Positions 37,913 to 62,264 are shown, counted from the stretch's first letter. The stretch is 64,000 nt of DNA from Shinisaurus crocodilurus (GCA_021292165.1 CM037877.1:112925289-112989288), one strand, 5' to 3'. The notes: generated by a model from the letters alone, not told the origin. Numbers and translations: made by a program.

Positions 37913-39447
37913 ACCTTATAATAGCCCATAAAATGACAGGCAAACACTAACCATAGATCCACAGATGACATGCTTGAGTTGCTTTATGGATTCCCACCCC
38001 TGGGGAACACACAGCATGCAGGAGTAAAAAAGTTGGAATGTAATGTTGGAATGTTGTTCCCATAAAACAGCAAGCAGGGGCTTTAATACTTATGCACTTC
38101 ATGTTTCTTGGGATAAAATGTCAGCCTTTGTATTATTGCCTAGCTGTCTGTATGCGCAGTCTGCAACAACATCGCTAGCCTTTACCCTCAGTTGTTTTTA
38201 AGGCAGTGATTTACAAACTATGCAAGTGGTAAACATATTCTACACTCTCCCATATTCTACTTACTTACAAGTTAGCTTCCAGGCACCCACACTTTCTTTT
38301 GGTCTTTCAGCCCCAACCCTCTTCTGCTGTGTTGGGGGGAACACTGAATCTTGGTGGTGAGCACTATAAGATACATGCTTTGAAATTTTAAACCTTTAAT
38401 TCAGAGAACTGATCTCTTTGTGCGTGTTGGACCAAAAGTAAAACTAGCAAACGATTCAAGCTTACCAGAACATCAGACTTGCTTTGCTTTGCTCGCACGT
38501 TCAAAAGGCATAATTCATTTTAAATGAGCCTGTTGCAGAAGCCAATCCTATGCATGTTTAATCATAAATATAGGACTGATCTCTTTGTTTCACTGGCTGA
38601 TTTGTGAGTCACCTCATGATGAAATAGACACTTGCCCCAGTGCCTGCCTGCCCTGCATCTTGTGTCCCTCTGCATCCCCTATCTAGCAATATTGTCTCCT
38701 CCCATAAAGTATGTCACGCTAGTTGGCCGTGTCTTGAGCTTCAGTCTCCCCCACCCCCACCCCCAACCTGCAGAGGAAGAGGGTTGAGGCTAAAAGATGA
38801 AAGGAATGTGTGGGTGCATGCAGGTTAGCTTTTAAGCTAGCACAGTGTTAGAATGTGTTTACTGCTTACATGATGCAAAAGTTAAGCTTGGGGAGCCTTA
38901 ACATAAGATTTCTATGTTTTTGGCACATGAGTGAATTTAAATGCCTTAATTCTCATCTTAAAACCAAAGCTTTTTTTGTTTAATTTTAGAGTTTATATTG
39001 TGCTTAATGTAATGGCAAATTAATCATTTGTATACATGTATTATTATGGCTTATTTGAGTGGATCCTAAGGAAAATAGGGTTTTACCCTCTATGTTTCTT
39101 TTATAGGGTTGTATCCAATGTTAGTTCTTCTTAGAGTAGACCCATTAAAATGGGTGGGACTTATGTTAGACTAACATCACCCAGAGTGGCCGGGTACCGG
39201 CTAGATGGGCGATCTAGAAATGCAATAAATAAATAACATTGGACCCCTAACCCCTAATTCTCACAAACAGTCAATGTGTTAGAAGTGTACCACCTTTAGA
39301 CTGCCCATAGGGGCTCATGTGGCTGAATATTCTTTCATACAAAAAAATCTCTTTGCACAGAAAACTAGGCGTCAGGCAGGTTAGAGAAGAACCTGCTCTC
39401 TGACACGCTAGTTTTTTCTATATACTGAGTGGAGGCTCTTCCATATA

Positions 39448-39692
39448 CAGTAATACCTTGGATTGCAAGTAACTTAGTCTGAGAGCTTTTTGCAAGACAA
39501 GCAAAAAAATCTAATTTTTTTTTACTTGATAAACGAGGTCTTGGTAGGGATGTAACCGCTCGCCTCGAGTGGGCGTAGTGAGCCGAAATCGGCCCGGCTC
39601 ACGCCCGCCAGAGACTCACTTTGATATAAGAGTGTTTTGGATTACAAACATGTTTCCGGAATGAATTATGCTCTCAATACAAGGTATTACTG
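39448..39692. mobile_element. pogo/Tigger-like MITE, copy 2 (with GC-rich insert)
   Basis: Ends CAGTAATACCTTGGATTGCA / CAATACAAGGTATTACTG, TA flanks at 39446-39447 and 39693-39694. It carries the same tagggatgtaaccgctcgcc insert as copy 1 and the same orientation. Confidence 0.87.
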
Positions 39693-40434
39693 TAATGTGG
39701 GTTTCCTGGAAAATTTTGAATTGAAAAGTTTCTAGAAGCTTTTCAGGAAAACACCTTGCTAATTTTACATGTTTTATGAATGCCTCAAAACATTTTCTTC
39801 CCCCGAAAAGCCCAAAGGAACTCCACTGAAATATTTGATATTGAGGGATGGGGGTGGTCATGTGGTTTAAATAAGGGTTCCACCCTTAAAGGCAGCCTAT
39901 AAATAATTTTAGATACATAGAAATGCAAAGTTTCATTTTGAAATCATTATTTTTCGGATATTTATAAAATATTTTAAGACAGGAGGATTCAGTTGCATAC
40001 GCTTCCTTACAATTTAAGAGGGGGGGGGAATAGAAGGCACTGAGAACTGTTAACATACTAATCTGAGCTCACCCAAATAGTTATGCATTTCTATTTATCA
40101 CATGTATGTATGTTTCCTAAGGGTAGTCACCTGAGAAATTAATTTGACTGGCATTTCATCCATTAATTGGGCAAGTCTGCATGACACGACAACCCGCCCT
40201 GTGAATAAGCTACACAGTTCACAGAACAATCCATGGTGCGCCTGACAGATGATCGGGCTCACCCCTCCTTCCCCTTTGGTCCTCCAGCACAACCCGTCTT
40301 GTCTCCCCCATCCCGAACTGATTAAACCCCTTTTCATTCACCACCTTTTTGGGGGGAGCTTCAGAAAAGCGCAATTGGGGTCATTTCCCCCCCGGCCCCA
40401 GAAATGTGCACAAATGTCTTCATTTTTTTAATAT

Positions 40435-41130
40435 ACTAGCTGTTGCCCGCGGCTGCGCTCGCGTGGATTTTAGGATTTGGTATAATTGTTTTTAAAAGAA
40501 ACATGTATGGAAAAGATGCAGTGTCTCTGACCGAAAGTGTAAAGTTTAGGCTGGGTGCTGGCTGGCAGAAATCTTTTGTTCTTAAAGAAAATATCTGTTC
40601 TTAAAGAAAAATCAGGTTAATCCTGAGAGTCTACAGGTGATGAAGAGTGAGCATGCCAAGTTTGGGGTAGATCCGTCTAAACGTGATGGAGCCTATGCGA
40701 CAATGCCCCCCCCCCACAACAGTCAGTCATTTAAAAAGTTTCCCTCCATTTTTACCCCGTCATGTAAACTTTTCACCCCCTCAGAGAACATTCTAAATGG
40801 CCTAGGGGAGATTTGCATACCCAGCCCTATTGACCCTTGCAGGAATTCATATGAACATTCTGTGGGCTATTTGCATAACTGCTGCTATTGGCTCCTGCAG
40901 CAATTATGAGGTGAGGCCTATTTGCAGAACTGCAAATATGAGAGTGGGGTGATTTTGCCCCCTTTTTCCACCCCCTTAGGGATGGAATTTCCCAAAATCC
41001 TTCCTTAGTGGGGGTCTACGTCATAAAAGCAATGTCCCTTCAAAATTTCACGTTCCTAGATTAAACGGTTTGAGCTGGGTGTTGATGAGTCAGTCAGTCA
41101 GTCAGGACACCTTCTTTTATATATATAGAT
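40435..41130 (+). mobile_element. Non-autonomous element, same family as 8733-10646, without the minisatellite
   Basis: It begins actagctgttgcccgcggct with a CCCGCG/CGCG hairpin. It contains gccaagtttggggtagatcc, gagatttgcatac, ttcatatgaacattctgt and ggctatttgcataa. It ends with a cagtcagtcagtcag run and ttttatatatatagat. Confidence 0.68.
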
Positions 41131-41275
41131 TTTGGGAGGGTCGGTCTTTTGCAGTTGCACAAGTGTGCTCTTATGGCTTTCCGATATATGTAGTCTTGCC
41201 TGATCAATGTCCTTGTCAGTTTCAGCTGTCAAATGCTATCAGACTGACAGGGTGAGACTGCAGATAGGCTAAATT

Positions 41276-41407
41276 GGGAACAGTTGACAGCTGTCAGTTG
41301 CCTAGCTGTCAATTGGAAAGCACCGGCAAAGGGAAAAAAATTGCGAACAGTTGACAGCTGTCAGTTGCCTAGCTGTCAATTGGAAAGCACCGGCAAAGGG
41401 AAAAAAG
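41276..41407. repeat. Direct duplication, period 67 bp
   Basis: Two almost identical copies of a unit with gaacagttgacagctgtcag, tgcctagctgtcaattgg and caccggcaaaggg. Each has an internal palindrome (gacagctgtc). Confidence 0.92.
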
Positions 41408-42084
41408 CAGTGGAGTAGGTGCACCAAAAAGGCATGGGCTTAAGATCTTCCCCTTAGCAATGTAATCCTCTCAATTTCTAGTGTTGAACTGATACTTCTC
41501 AGTGCCCTCCACCTTTTTGACACTTCCCCAAGTTACCAGCTAGTCTAGAAAGGGGAGATCTTAAGGCCACCCCCTTTTCGCAGCCTCTTTTTTGAGCCAT
41601 TACTGTGGTTCCATGACAGCTGTCTAAAAAGCCTGAGAAGGCAGATGAATGGGACTGAGTGAATGGGGCCACATTGAAGGGGGTGCCCCATCTCATTCTG
41701 ACACCTCTAAAGGGTTTTTTTAAAACTCCCTGGGAAATTTGTGCATTTTCTAAAACATGGAAATATATGCAGATTTCAAGGTTGGGAAGTAAATGGAGGG
41801 GAAATTTGCGTTACATATATCGGTAAGCTGTAAGAGTGCACTTGCGCAACTATGAAAGGTCAACAAAAAAAATAACCACCACCACCCCGAAGACATTTGT
41901 GCACCTCTCTGGGGCCATTTTATATCTCTGCCCCTCCTGCAGTCTGAAGTGGTACAGTTCATTTACCTTGCTTGCTGCTTCTGAGAACTAGGCCTCAGTT
42001 AAACATTATTGTATAGAATGCCACAAACTTAGTTGCAAAGAAATATTGCAGTGTTAGGTCCAGAATACCAAATGTTAATCTTGG

Positions 42085-42305
42085 CCAGTGTGGCGCAGTG
42101 GTGAGAATGTTGAACTGGGACTCGGGAGATCCAGGTTCTAGTCCCCGCTCGGCCATGAAGCTCACTGGGTGAGTTTGGGCCAGTCACTGCCTCTCAGCCT
42201 AACCTACCTCACAGGGTTATTGTGAGGATAAAATGGAGAGGAGGATTAGGATTATGTAAAACGCCTTGGGTTCCTTGCAGGGAAAAAGGTGGGGTATAAC
42301 TATAA

Positions 42306-42336
<31 letters not shown>

Positions 42337-42340
42337 ATAG
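42085..42340 (+). repeat. tRNA-derived SINE (ACCTCACAGGG family), copy 5, with (AAAT)n tail
   Basis: ccagtgtggcgcagtggtga (A box), aggttctagtccccgctc (B box), acctacctcacagggttatt, and a tail of about ten AAAT units. It lies about 440 bp upstream of the PCGF3 start exon. Confidence 0.9.
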
Positions 42341-42417
42341 TTTAGTGGTTACAATATTTTTATTATTATTAAACCAGAGTTCTCCTATCAATTAAAGTCT
42401 TGTTAGGAAGAAAGCTA

Positions 42418-42666
42418 CAGTCATGCCTTGGATTGAGAGCATAATTCATTCCGGAAACATGCTTGTAATCCAAAACACTCTTATATCAAAACGAAATCCC
42501 CTCAAAAAAATTTGTATAGAGATTTTTAATTTAAGCGTACTACAGTACTTGTATTGCAAGACGTCGCTTGTATATCAAGTAATAAATAAATAAATAAATA
42601 TTTAAAAATTTGCTTGTCTTGCAAAAAGCTCTCAAACCAAGTTACTTGCAATCCAAGGTATTACTG
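42418..42666. mobile_element. pogo/Tigger-like MITE, copy 3 (inverted, no GC-rich insert)
   Basis: Ends CAGTCATGCCTTGGATTG / GCAATCCAAGGTATTACTG with TA flanks (42416-42417, 42667-42668). It is the reverse orientation of copies 1 and 2 (ggaaacatgcttgtaatcca at its left). It lacks the tagggatgtaaccgc insert and ends about 110 bp before the PCGF3 start exon. Confidence 0.87.
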
Positions 42667-42727
42667 TACTTTGAAAAGCCTCATGTTTTACTATATTGCA
42701 GGATTATCATGAATGTCAAATATTTAA

Positions 42728-54578
<11,851 letters not shown>

Positions 54579-56894
54579 GAACTATTTTGTCCTTCTGGAC
54601 GGTTTTTTTGCAGAGACTATCATTGGGCACCTTCTTAGTGCATCACGCAATTCACCCGTGACACAGACCAGCAGAATCCATTCCCGAAAACTGTAGTGCT
54701 CTCCCATTCAACCATCCTGAATATTTCTCCAAGGGATGCATTAACCTGATTTTCTGGACAGAAGAATATTTATACTTTTTTCTACAAAAAAGGAAATTGC
54801 AGCTTGAGAGGACACTACCAGCACGAAGTTTACAGACATTGAAAACACTTCACAGTTCCCTGTGTGTAGCTCAGTTCTTGGTCATCATCCTGCAAAGATG
54901 CCAAATAGGTTTAAAATGTTGTGAAGGAGATCTTTTAGGATTTGTTCTCACCAAACAACTTTTTCGGTTGCTTCACAACTTTAATGTGGCATATATATAT
55001 ATTTTTGCAAGGTTTTCTGTCTCTTATACCTCATGGCCATCTTATCTGTTAGTAAGCCCTTCGTAGAATATTTAACATTGACAAAGATCTAATGGCTGGC
55101 AGTGATTTTGCTACATGACACTGTTCTAGATTATGCTCCTTTGTTCCTCTGCTGGCTCATTTGATGAGGTTATTTGGAAGAGTTTCAGTTGTTTCCATTT
55201 TGATGCTGTTTTATCAGATCACATCAAAGTGCAGAGCGTTTAGAAAGGCCCTTTTTCTATGGTATACATGGCTTACAGAGCTGGGGCTGATATTGAATTG
55301 GGGATTTGCCTTTCCATAAATGAAATAAGCCGTTAGCAGCCTTAACTACTTGAACTCGAGTATTGTTCCTTTGAGCAACACGCTATACTAATGCTGCAGC
55401 ATACTTTCTGTGACATGGATTAGTACTTCACCTTCCTGCTGGTTTCTAGTTTCCTTAATAAGACCATTGTGTTCACCTGATTCTCTACTGAACTATCTTC
55501 ATAGGGTCAGATTTAGTAGGCAATGTGGTACTTTCTGGCCTTAATCTATAAATCTTTATTTATTTATTTTTTTAAATCCATCCCCCTAGGAGTGCATTAC
55601 CCCCCCCCCCAAACTATATAAGTGCACCCCCCCCCCCTGAGGATTGAACAGCTTAAAAAGGTAAATGCTGCTGTACTTTAAGCGTTTTAAGATTTTTTGA
55701 GGGGAACGTTTGTGTTCAGAGGTGACTTCTGCAGGTTTGCACCACACAAAGTGTGTGCGCACAAACTTCATGTTGTTCTTTATTGGTAAAGGATTTATAA
55801 GGCTCTTTTATCTGGGGCCATGTTGTTAATTTTCAGTGGTCCGGCATGGACTGCCCCCCAGTGCATACTCTTATTGTTGCATGCATCCCTACATATGCAG
55901 GCATGTTTTCTTGTGTCTCTCTTCCACATGCATATGCATACACATACACAGAGGCATGTGTATTCTTTGCATGTACACAAATCTGCCTTTCCTCAATCAG
56001 GCACCAGTTTGGTTGGGACTTGTCCAGAACAAGGAGGAGGTTGCTACTGGGAATGGTAGGCAAGAGGGGACACTTCACTATTTCCCATGATGTTTTATTG
56101 TTCTGCAGACAGCTTCCTTGAGTTAGATGTTACCTATTTCTGTTTCTTGTGACCCTGCTGCTGATGGACATAGCTGGAATTTGGGCCTGGTGAGAAGCGG
56201 AGCGTGGCCAAATGGATATATGTGAAGTCTGAGTTTTAGAAAAACCAGCAGGAAGGAGGGGGGGACCCTGTGGAGTGTGGCCCCCTTAACAAACCCTAAA
56301 TAAATGCAGGTGAGAGGCCAGAAATACATGCAAATAAATAAATATGTGTGAGGCAGGAAGCTTTTGTTTTGTCTTGTTGGCTGATTTTGAGATCCCTATT
56401 TCAGCAGTTTCAGCTGTTAGGCCTCGTTTATTTGAATGGATGACACTTGTGCCACTAGGCACCCTCCATATCTTCAGTTAGGAATAGGTAAATAGTTTCC
56501 TTTCCTAGTCCCAGTTATTCCATTTGCTTCGGCTAGAATAAAAATCTGTGATCAAGCTTTTCCCAAGTGTCATCTTCCTTCATGCTGCCTCCTCTGGCTC
56601 CTTCTGTCTGCTGATAGGGATGGAGCCCATCTCTCCATGGTGAGTTATGTGGTCTTCCTTACCTCTAACTTTATAATGGTAAATATAAATAGGTGGCATT
56701 CAAAGGAGTCAAATAGAGGAACAAAGGAGAAATGGGAGCAAGTAGGATGTTGGGATGAATATGCAAGGTTTGGCTTAGCAGTAGATTCGGGGTGGGGGTT
56801 GGGGGGGAGACATTGGGCACTCTTCTAGTGGAAAATCCTCCTATGCATGCCCTGTTCAATAAATGGGAGTTGCAAAGAGTACATTAAATGTTAA

Positions 56895-57027
56895 GGGCAT
56901 TTATCCACTTTTATGTGGCAGACCCATTGAAATTAATGGGGGCATACTTGTGCCCTTACATCCTTGCGGGCCTTCCATTAATTTTGATGGGATGCATGCA
57001 GGAGAATTTTCCACTGGATAAGTGCCC
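56895..57027. mobile_element. TTAA-flanked inverted-repeat element in the 3' UTR
   Basis: Ends GGGCATTTATCCACTT / CCACTGGATAAGTGCCC, flanked by TTAA on both sides (56891-56894, 57028-57031). The interior has ttgaaattaatgggggcata and ccattaattttgatggg as inverted segments. TTAA duplication is typical of piggyBac-type elements. Confidence 0.65.
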
Positions 57028-58140
57028 TTAAAACTTTAACTTCTAGCTCTTAGTAAGGTTGTCTTATAAGAAACTGCTTATTTCATGATGTCACTTGCTG
57101 TTGTTCAGACAGTATCTTCCAAATTTAAAGATAAACAAGTATTGGTTAATGGAAGACTATAGCTTTGTGGAGCTTGGAAGACTATTTGGGAATGTATCAG
57201 GCCCCCACAAATAGTACAGCCTTAAACTTAAGGTTTCTTTCTCCAATTCACAGGCCGCGTGGTGCTATCTGAAAACATACTGGCTAACCCTGCTTTGTGA
57301 GCCTTAAACTTGGCGATCCTATCCAGTGCCCACTTGATTCAGTTAAACTTTTGGAGGGTTTAATGACCATATACAACAATTCAGTCTACCTCAGACTAGA
57401 TACACAGCTGAATTGTAAGACCAATGCCATCTTAAAATACAGAATACAATATTATCCTGTGTAATTAAAACTGAGGGATTAAAAAGTATCAAGATGCAAA
57501 CTACAACCCCACAACTCTTGACTGCAACAGTCTACAGAATCTGTATTGCTAAGTTTCTAGCAAATTTTTGAATCACTTGAATTTGATACGGTGCTATATA
57601 AATATATTTAAATATATATCTAGTCGGGTGCATGAAACCAAAGCCAGCAGTTGACACCTAAGCTGGTTTTGTTGCTCTTAAATGAGTGTTTATCTCTGCT
57701 TTTATAACAGCCTGATGAAAACAACCTTGGCAGAAAATATTTGTTTTTCTTTTCTTTTTCTTTTCTAAACAGCTTCTCAGAATACTTCTTTTTTTACGGA
57801 AACGATGTCCTTTGGGGTATGTTTGTTTCAAAGACCTAGCTGGCTTGTTTTATCAGAAAAACTACAGTGAATACCAACAGAGCAGATCCTTGTGATAGAA
57901 ATTGTCTCTCTTCTGTGAAGCTTTTAAGAGGCAGGTTGCACAATGGTTATGTTGGCGAAACATTCTGTTGATCTTCTGGTTCTAGGTCTTCAAATCACAT
58001 TCAGCTTTAGTGGCTTGTGCGTGCTCAGGCCACATTGAATTTACCTTGGTCGATTAAGTGATATATAAAGTAACTGTGAAGTCAGATTTTTTTGTTTATT
58101 TCTTTGTTTTTGTTTTTTTAATGACTGCTTACCGCTGGTA

Positions 58141-58146
58141 AATAAA
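58141..58146 (+). terminator. Candidate proximal poly(A) signal
   Basis: AATAAA sits after a T-rich stretch and is followed within 20-30 nt by gtcttgttg, a plausible GU-rich downstream element. Confidence 0.45.
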
Positions 58147-58666
58147 TGCAGTAAAATTGTCTTGTTGCATTATCCTCGGCAACAAAGAAACGAGCATAAC
58201 AACGCAGGTTCATGGTCTCGCTTGGTATAATTTTCTTTTAAAATAGAGAAATCAGAATATATAATATTGAATTTTAAATAAGATTTGGGGGGTTTAAAAG
58301 TTAACTTTATAAAATTATTTATTCTATTTTAAGCCTTCTATCTTACTTTTTACCATCTAAGTATTTTTTTGGTTTCGATGGTCCAGCTTTATTTATGGGC
58401 ATATAAAATGAAATTGTGAGATGTTTTTTACAAGCTTCTTCCTTCTTTCTGTGAGGGCCAAATTAGATGTTGTACTAGTGGCTGCTACCGAAAATGGAGC
58501 CACATATCTAGCTTTCCCGCTTCGTAATGCCTAGTATGACTTATCCGTGGTCTGATACCAATGCCATTCTGCAGTTCTTTGCCCGCTTTTCTGGTGGCAA
58601 GCAATGGCGTGGAGTAGGAAAATGGAGAACAAGTGTTATGTGAGACACAGTCATGTTGTACTAGAC

Positions 58667-58801
58667 CAGTGTTCTCTAACCTTGGGTCCCCAGATCTTTT
58701 TGGCCTACAACTCCCAGCATGCCCCAACCAGTGTAGCTGGCTGGGGCATGCTGGGAGTTGTAGGCCAAAAACATCTGGGGACCCAAGGTTGGAGAACACT
58801 G
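58667..58801. mobile_element. Palindromic MITE, CTAG-target hAT-like, copy E, in the 3' UTR
   Basis: Ends CAGTGTTCTC / GGAGAACACTG. Perfect duplication TACTAGAC at 58659-58666 and 58802-58809. Arms of about 60 bp pair almost fully around ccagtgtagctgg, so a transcript crossing it would form a long hairpin. Confidence 0.93.
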
Positions 58802-60992
58802 TACTAGACAGTTGCGAAGTGGTAAGGGAGAGAGGAGATTGCCGTGATTATGTTTGCTGGCAGCCACAGATTTAGTGTAACTTTTAGTTTGGCCCCATTT
58901 GATTTTTTTTTTTGTATATTTTTGTTTTGTATGGATAAAGAGCATTTATGCTTTTTGTGCAATAGGTTTGGAACATGCTTTTGTTAGGCATACATTTTAA
59001 TTGGTAAATGTAGCAGCTACTAACCGCAGATCTGAAAAGGAATGTAGGTGGTTTTAAGTGTACATTCAAATGGGCTCTTCTCTCTTTTTTTTAATTTCCC
59101 CCCTTCCTGGGTTTTTTTAAGAGTGACATTTGGGAGTTGTGTATATGTGCAAGAACTACCTGTCAGCAATATTTAAAAAAAAAAAGATTTGGCAAGAACT
59201 CTTAAATGTGAAATGTGGAAGTAATCAGCAAGACTTACAGCCTATCAGAATTTATTTTGTGTGTGTGTGCGCGTGTGCCATTGGTATGTCTGGTATTTCT
59301 CTCTCATTTGTATACCATTTAACCTGGAAATATTTATTTCTTAGTGGTTGTGCAATGCTACAGACGCAAATTCTAACCTCTGGGAGAAAACTACAATAGT
59401 TTAAAGATATCACACTTCAAAATATGATGGTGCTAATTTTTTTCTTTCCTGAACGAGCCTCTTGAAAGCTTATCTGGCACTTATTGTTTTCATAACAATC
59501 TAATTAGTCTTGGGAGATTGACTGTCCTGTTTCTTTTCCAATGGATGACAAATCTATTTGCCTAGTTAGCCTATTTGCATTTATTTGAAACTGAGCTGTA
59601 TGTTTAAATGCAACAGGAGAAAGCCAACCAGTTTGTACATCTACACAATGACTCTTTGATAACTTTATATTTTAACCAGTACATAAGAAATGCATTTACT
59701 GCAGATGGTTAAAACTGTATTTTACAGAAAAATCCTGTTTCTGTGTTTCCTCAGGTAATTGCTCTGGTTTTAAACACTTCACGTGATACCTTAACTTAGC
59801 ATATATTTGTGTGTGTGCCCTCGGATTTAAAATGTAAGGAGAAGAGGCGCACAGGCAGGCAATTGCATGTCAGAATTGCAAATGGAAATATTCACTTTGT
59901 CGTCAAAATGTGCACAGGGAACACCACACTTTTCTTAAGATGCATACCGTTGGCTTGGAAACGCACTTTCCTCTTTAAGTGGAAGTGGTGGCGGATTAAC
60001 ACATTCTCCAGGTATTTGTTTCTAACCCTAAAATTGGCTGTTATCCTTTGAGTTTGAATTCCCCCCCCCCTTTATTGTGCGCACAAACTGTGTCCTGGAA
60101 GTGGCTCACAGAGGCCGTCACGACATGCCTGGCAGCAGTCTGGGCCTGAGATTCAGGCTCTGTGCCGAACAGCTGCAAATTGGAAGATAGTGATTTGCAG
60201 TGGAGGAAGCGGTTGAGTGTGCATGCGCTTAACCTACCGCTTGCCCCTGCAGCGCACCAAATATGCATCTAGAAATGCTTGGGAGGTGGGAAGGCTGCAG
60301 AGGAAAAGCGGTAGAGGTTAAGTACCCCCTCCTGCATACCACTTGATCACTACCAATGGCCCTATTGCCCTACCGGTTTGCAGCTCTTTGGCAGATACCA
60401 GGGTTCCCAGACCCGAGTCTGTTGCTGAAAGTGTAGTTTTGGCCAAAGGCATCTGTCTGAAGTTCTGTTGATGTCCATGAGCATTGAACCTTCAAGGATG
60501 CTTGTGGGTCACCATCCTCCTAAAGCTTTGTGTGAATGGGCACATTTACTTGCATGAGGAAAGTTAACCAAGGTGCACTGACACGCCTACTGGATATAGG
60601 GTGCTGCAGAATGCCCTATTTAAATGGCAGTGACCAGTATAACAGCCAAGTGACAGGACAAGAGTCACGAATGCCATTCATTTGCAACAAGATAAATTTA
60701 GGGTTATGGAACAATAAGCCAGTGCAACCGTTTAAGCCTTTATCCTCACTATGTGGCATAATAAAGTTACTGAAAATTCTTGCCGTATTTTAAAATTTAA
60801 AAATCATATTTTTGGCTTGATTTCATTTGAAAGTTTACATTTTTTTATGCTTTGTGTTGCTGTGTAACTTTTGTACTATTGGTGGCTAGTTTTTGTCTGA
60901 ATAAGCCTTTGGGGGGATTATTGCTTAATGTTTTGATTTTATGATAGTGAAGCTTGTATTCAGTGTTCTGCCAATTAATATTATATGCTTGT

Positions 60993-60998
60993 AATAAA
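60993..60998 (+). terminator. Candidate distal poly(A) signal
   Basis: AATAAA in gtaataaaagc lies directly before a run of about 13 A. Either this is the natural distal cleavage region with a genomic A-tract, or the A-run is incidental. Confidence 0.5.
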
Positions 60999-61001
60999 AG
61001 C

Positions 61002-62264
61002 AAAAAAAAAAAAAAGGCTCTCAATTCTTACCTGTTTCTCAAAAACATGAAAGTTTAGAGGGTAGAAACGCACTCTGGTATTAATGTGATACCAAGTAAT
61101 GGTGGCCATGTAGATTAAATGGGATCATTTGTTATAATGCCCTTAAAGAGAGGGGCAAGATTTTTTGGGTCGGGTTGTGGCATCATATTTTTCTCTCTTT
61201 CTGAATATGGAATATTGAACCATGCTGTACTGCTGCCTTCCCCAGTGCCGCACCCAGGGAGACCACCTGCAGCACCTGTGAGTTTTCAAGACTTTTTGAA
61301 ATAACACTTTTACCTCTTGGCCAGATATGCTGAAAGCAAACCATTGGCTGTGGTTCCAGCCAGGAGTCAAACAAAGAGGCATAATATCCTGACCATATAA
61401 ACTCAAACTTCAATATAAAAAGGTCAGAACAAAAACTACAAAAGTTACTGAAAAAATGGAAATATTTCCACACAGAATAATACAATAACACATATAAAAA
61501 ATCATAACAGAATACAAAGAAGTACTGTACAGTGACCAAGCTTTGCGATAAAGCAACTTTAAAACATCACCATCACAGCCTGAAGCCACAGTAGTTCACA
61601 TGGGATCTGGCTAGTGCAGAATAAAGTGGACTATTTCTATTGAGGTAGTCTAAAATTGCATTAGCCTTTTATGCAGCTGTGTCACACTGCCGGCTCATGT
61701 TTGGCTTGCGATAGGCTACCTTTCTGAGTTCCTTTTCACATGGGACTACTGCCAAGCCAGGTATCTTCTGTCTATACATGTGCATTGGTGGTGGTGTTCT
61801 CTAAATGCAGAACTTAAGCTAGAAATGGAAATCACAGAGTGAATTGGGTCGATGGTGTTCATTTTGGCATTCCGAATTAGGTAGAGGAGAGTGGTCTTTC
61901 CCTTTGTGTGGGTGGCAATGCCTGTGTCCTTTTGAATGAGAACTACTTTGAATAGCGGTGGGGTGGGATAGTGCAATGGAGAGGGTGTAATTTGAACACC
62001 AGAGCCTTAGATACATGCCAGCGGGCATAATCCCAACACCTTCCCCCCACACATGCATTAATTCCTTCAAGAAAGGAACATCTACCACTGGGACAGGCTT
62101 GTGTATTTCCCTGCCCATCCCAGTGGTAGCCAATGACATGACTGAAGCATGGAATAGTATAGTGGGATTACTTCAGAATGAAGAGTCTGTACTGTACCCT
62201 GGAGGAGAAGGGGGAAACTTGATGTGGGACTGCCGGAATAGGTGGTAGGCCTGTGTTCTTAGAG
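61002..62264. other. Downstream intergenic DNA, nothing seen
   Basis: After the A-run at 61002 no exon or repeat is recognised. CPLX1, the mammalian neighbour as I recall it, is not visible on either strand. Confidence 0.5.

Larger units (their letters stand above)
29360..39445. other. No gene seen except a candidate non-coding exon
   Basis: Contains MITE copies B-D, a pogo-like element, microsatellites and the exon-like segment at 32255. The 31.6-35.9 kb and 37.9-39.4 kb stretches show nothing else. Confidence 0.55.
54579..61001 (+). other. PCGF3: PCGF3 3' UTR (proposed extent)
   Basis: No coding potential follows the stop codon. AT-rich sequence runs to candidate poly(A) signals at 58141 (AATAAA followed by a T/G-rich stretch) and 60993 (AATAAA followed by a genomic A-run). 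Two inverted-repeat elements (56895-57027 and 58667-58801) and C-runs near 55600 lie inside it. The distal end is a proposal; a shorter UTR ending near 58165 is equally possible for some transcripts. Confidence 0.6.

Noticed and set aside
42085..42340. tRNA genes at SINE heads (also at 14130, 51979, 63722)
   Set aside because: A and B boxes are present but no complete cloverleaf is apparent, and SINE bodies and tails follow.
55820..56121. Cluster of overlapping frames in the 3' UTR as a downstream coding exon
   Set aside because: Frames are open on both strands, lack splice context and show no domain; composition fits UTR sequence.
61002..61014. A-run as evidence of a processed retrocopy
   Set aside because: PCGF3 here has introns and the run follows its own AATAAA; no direct repeats or second gene copy are seen.
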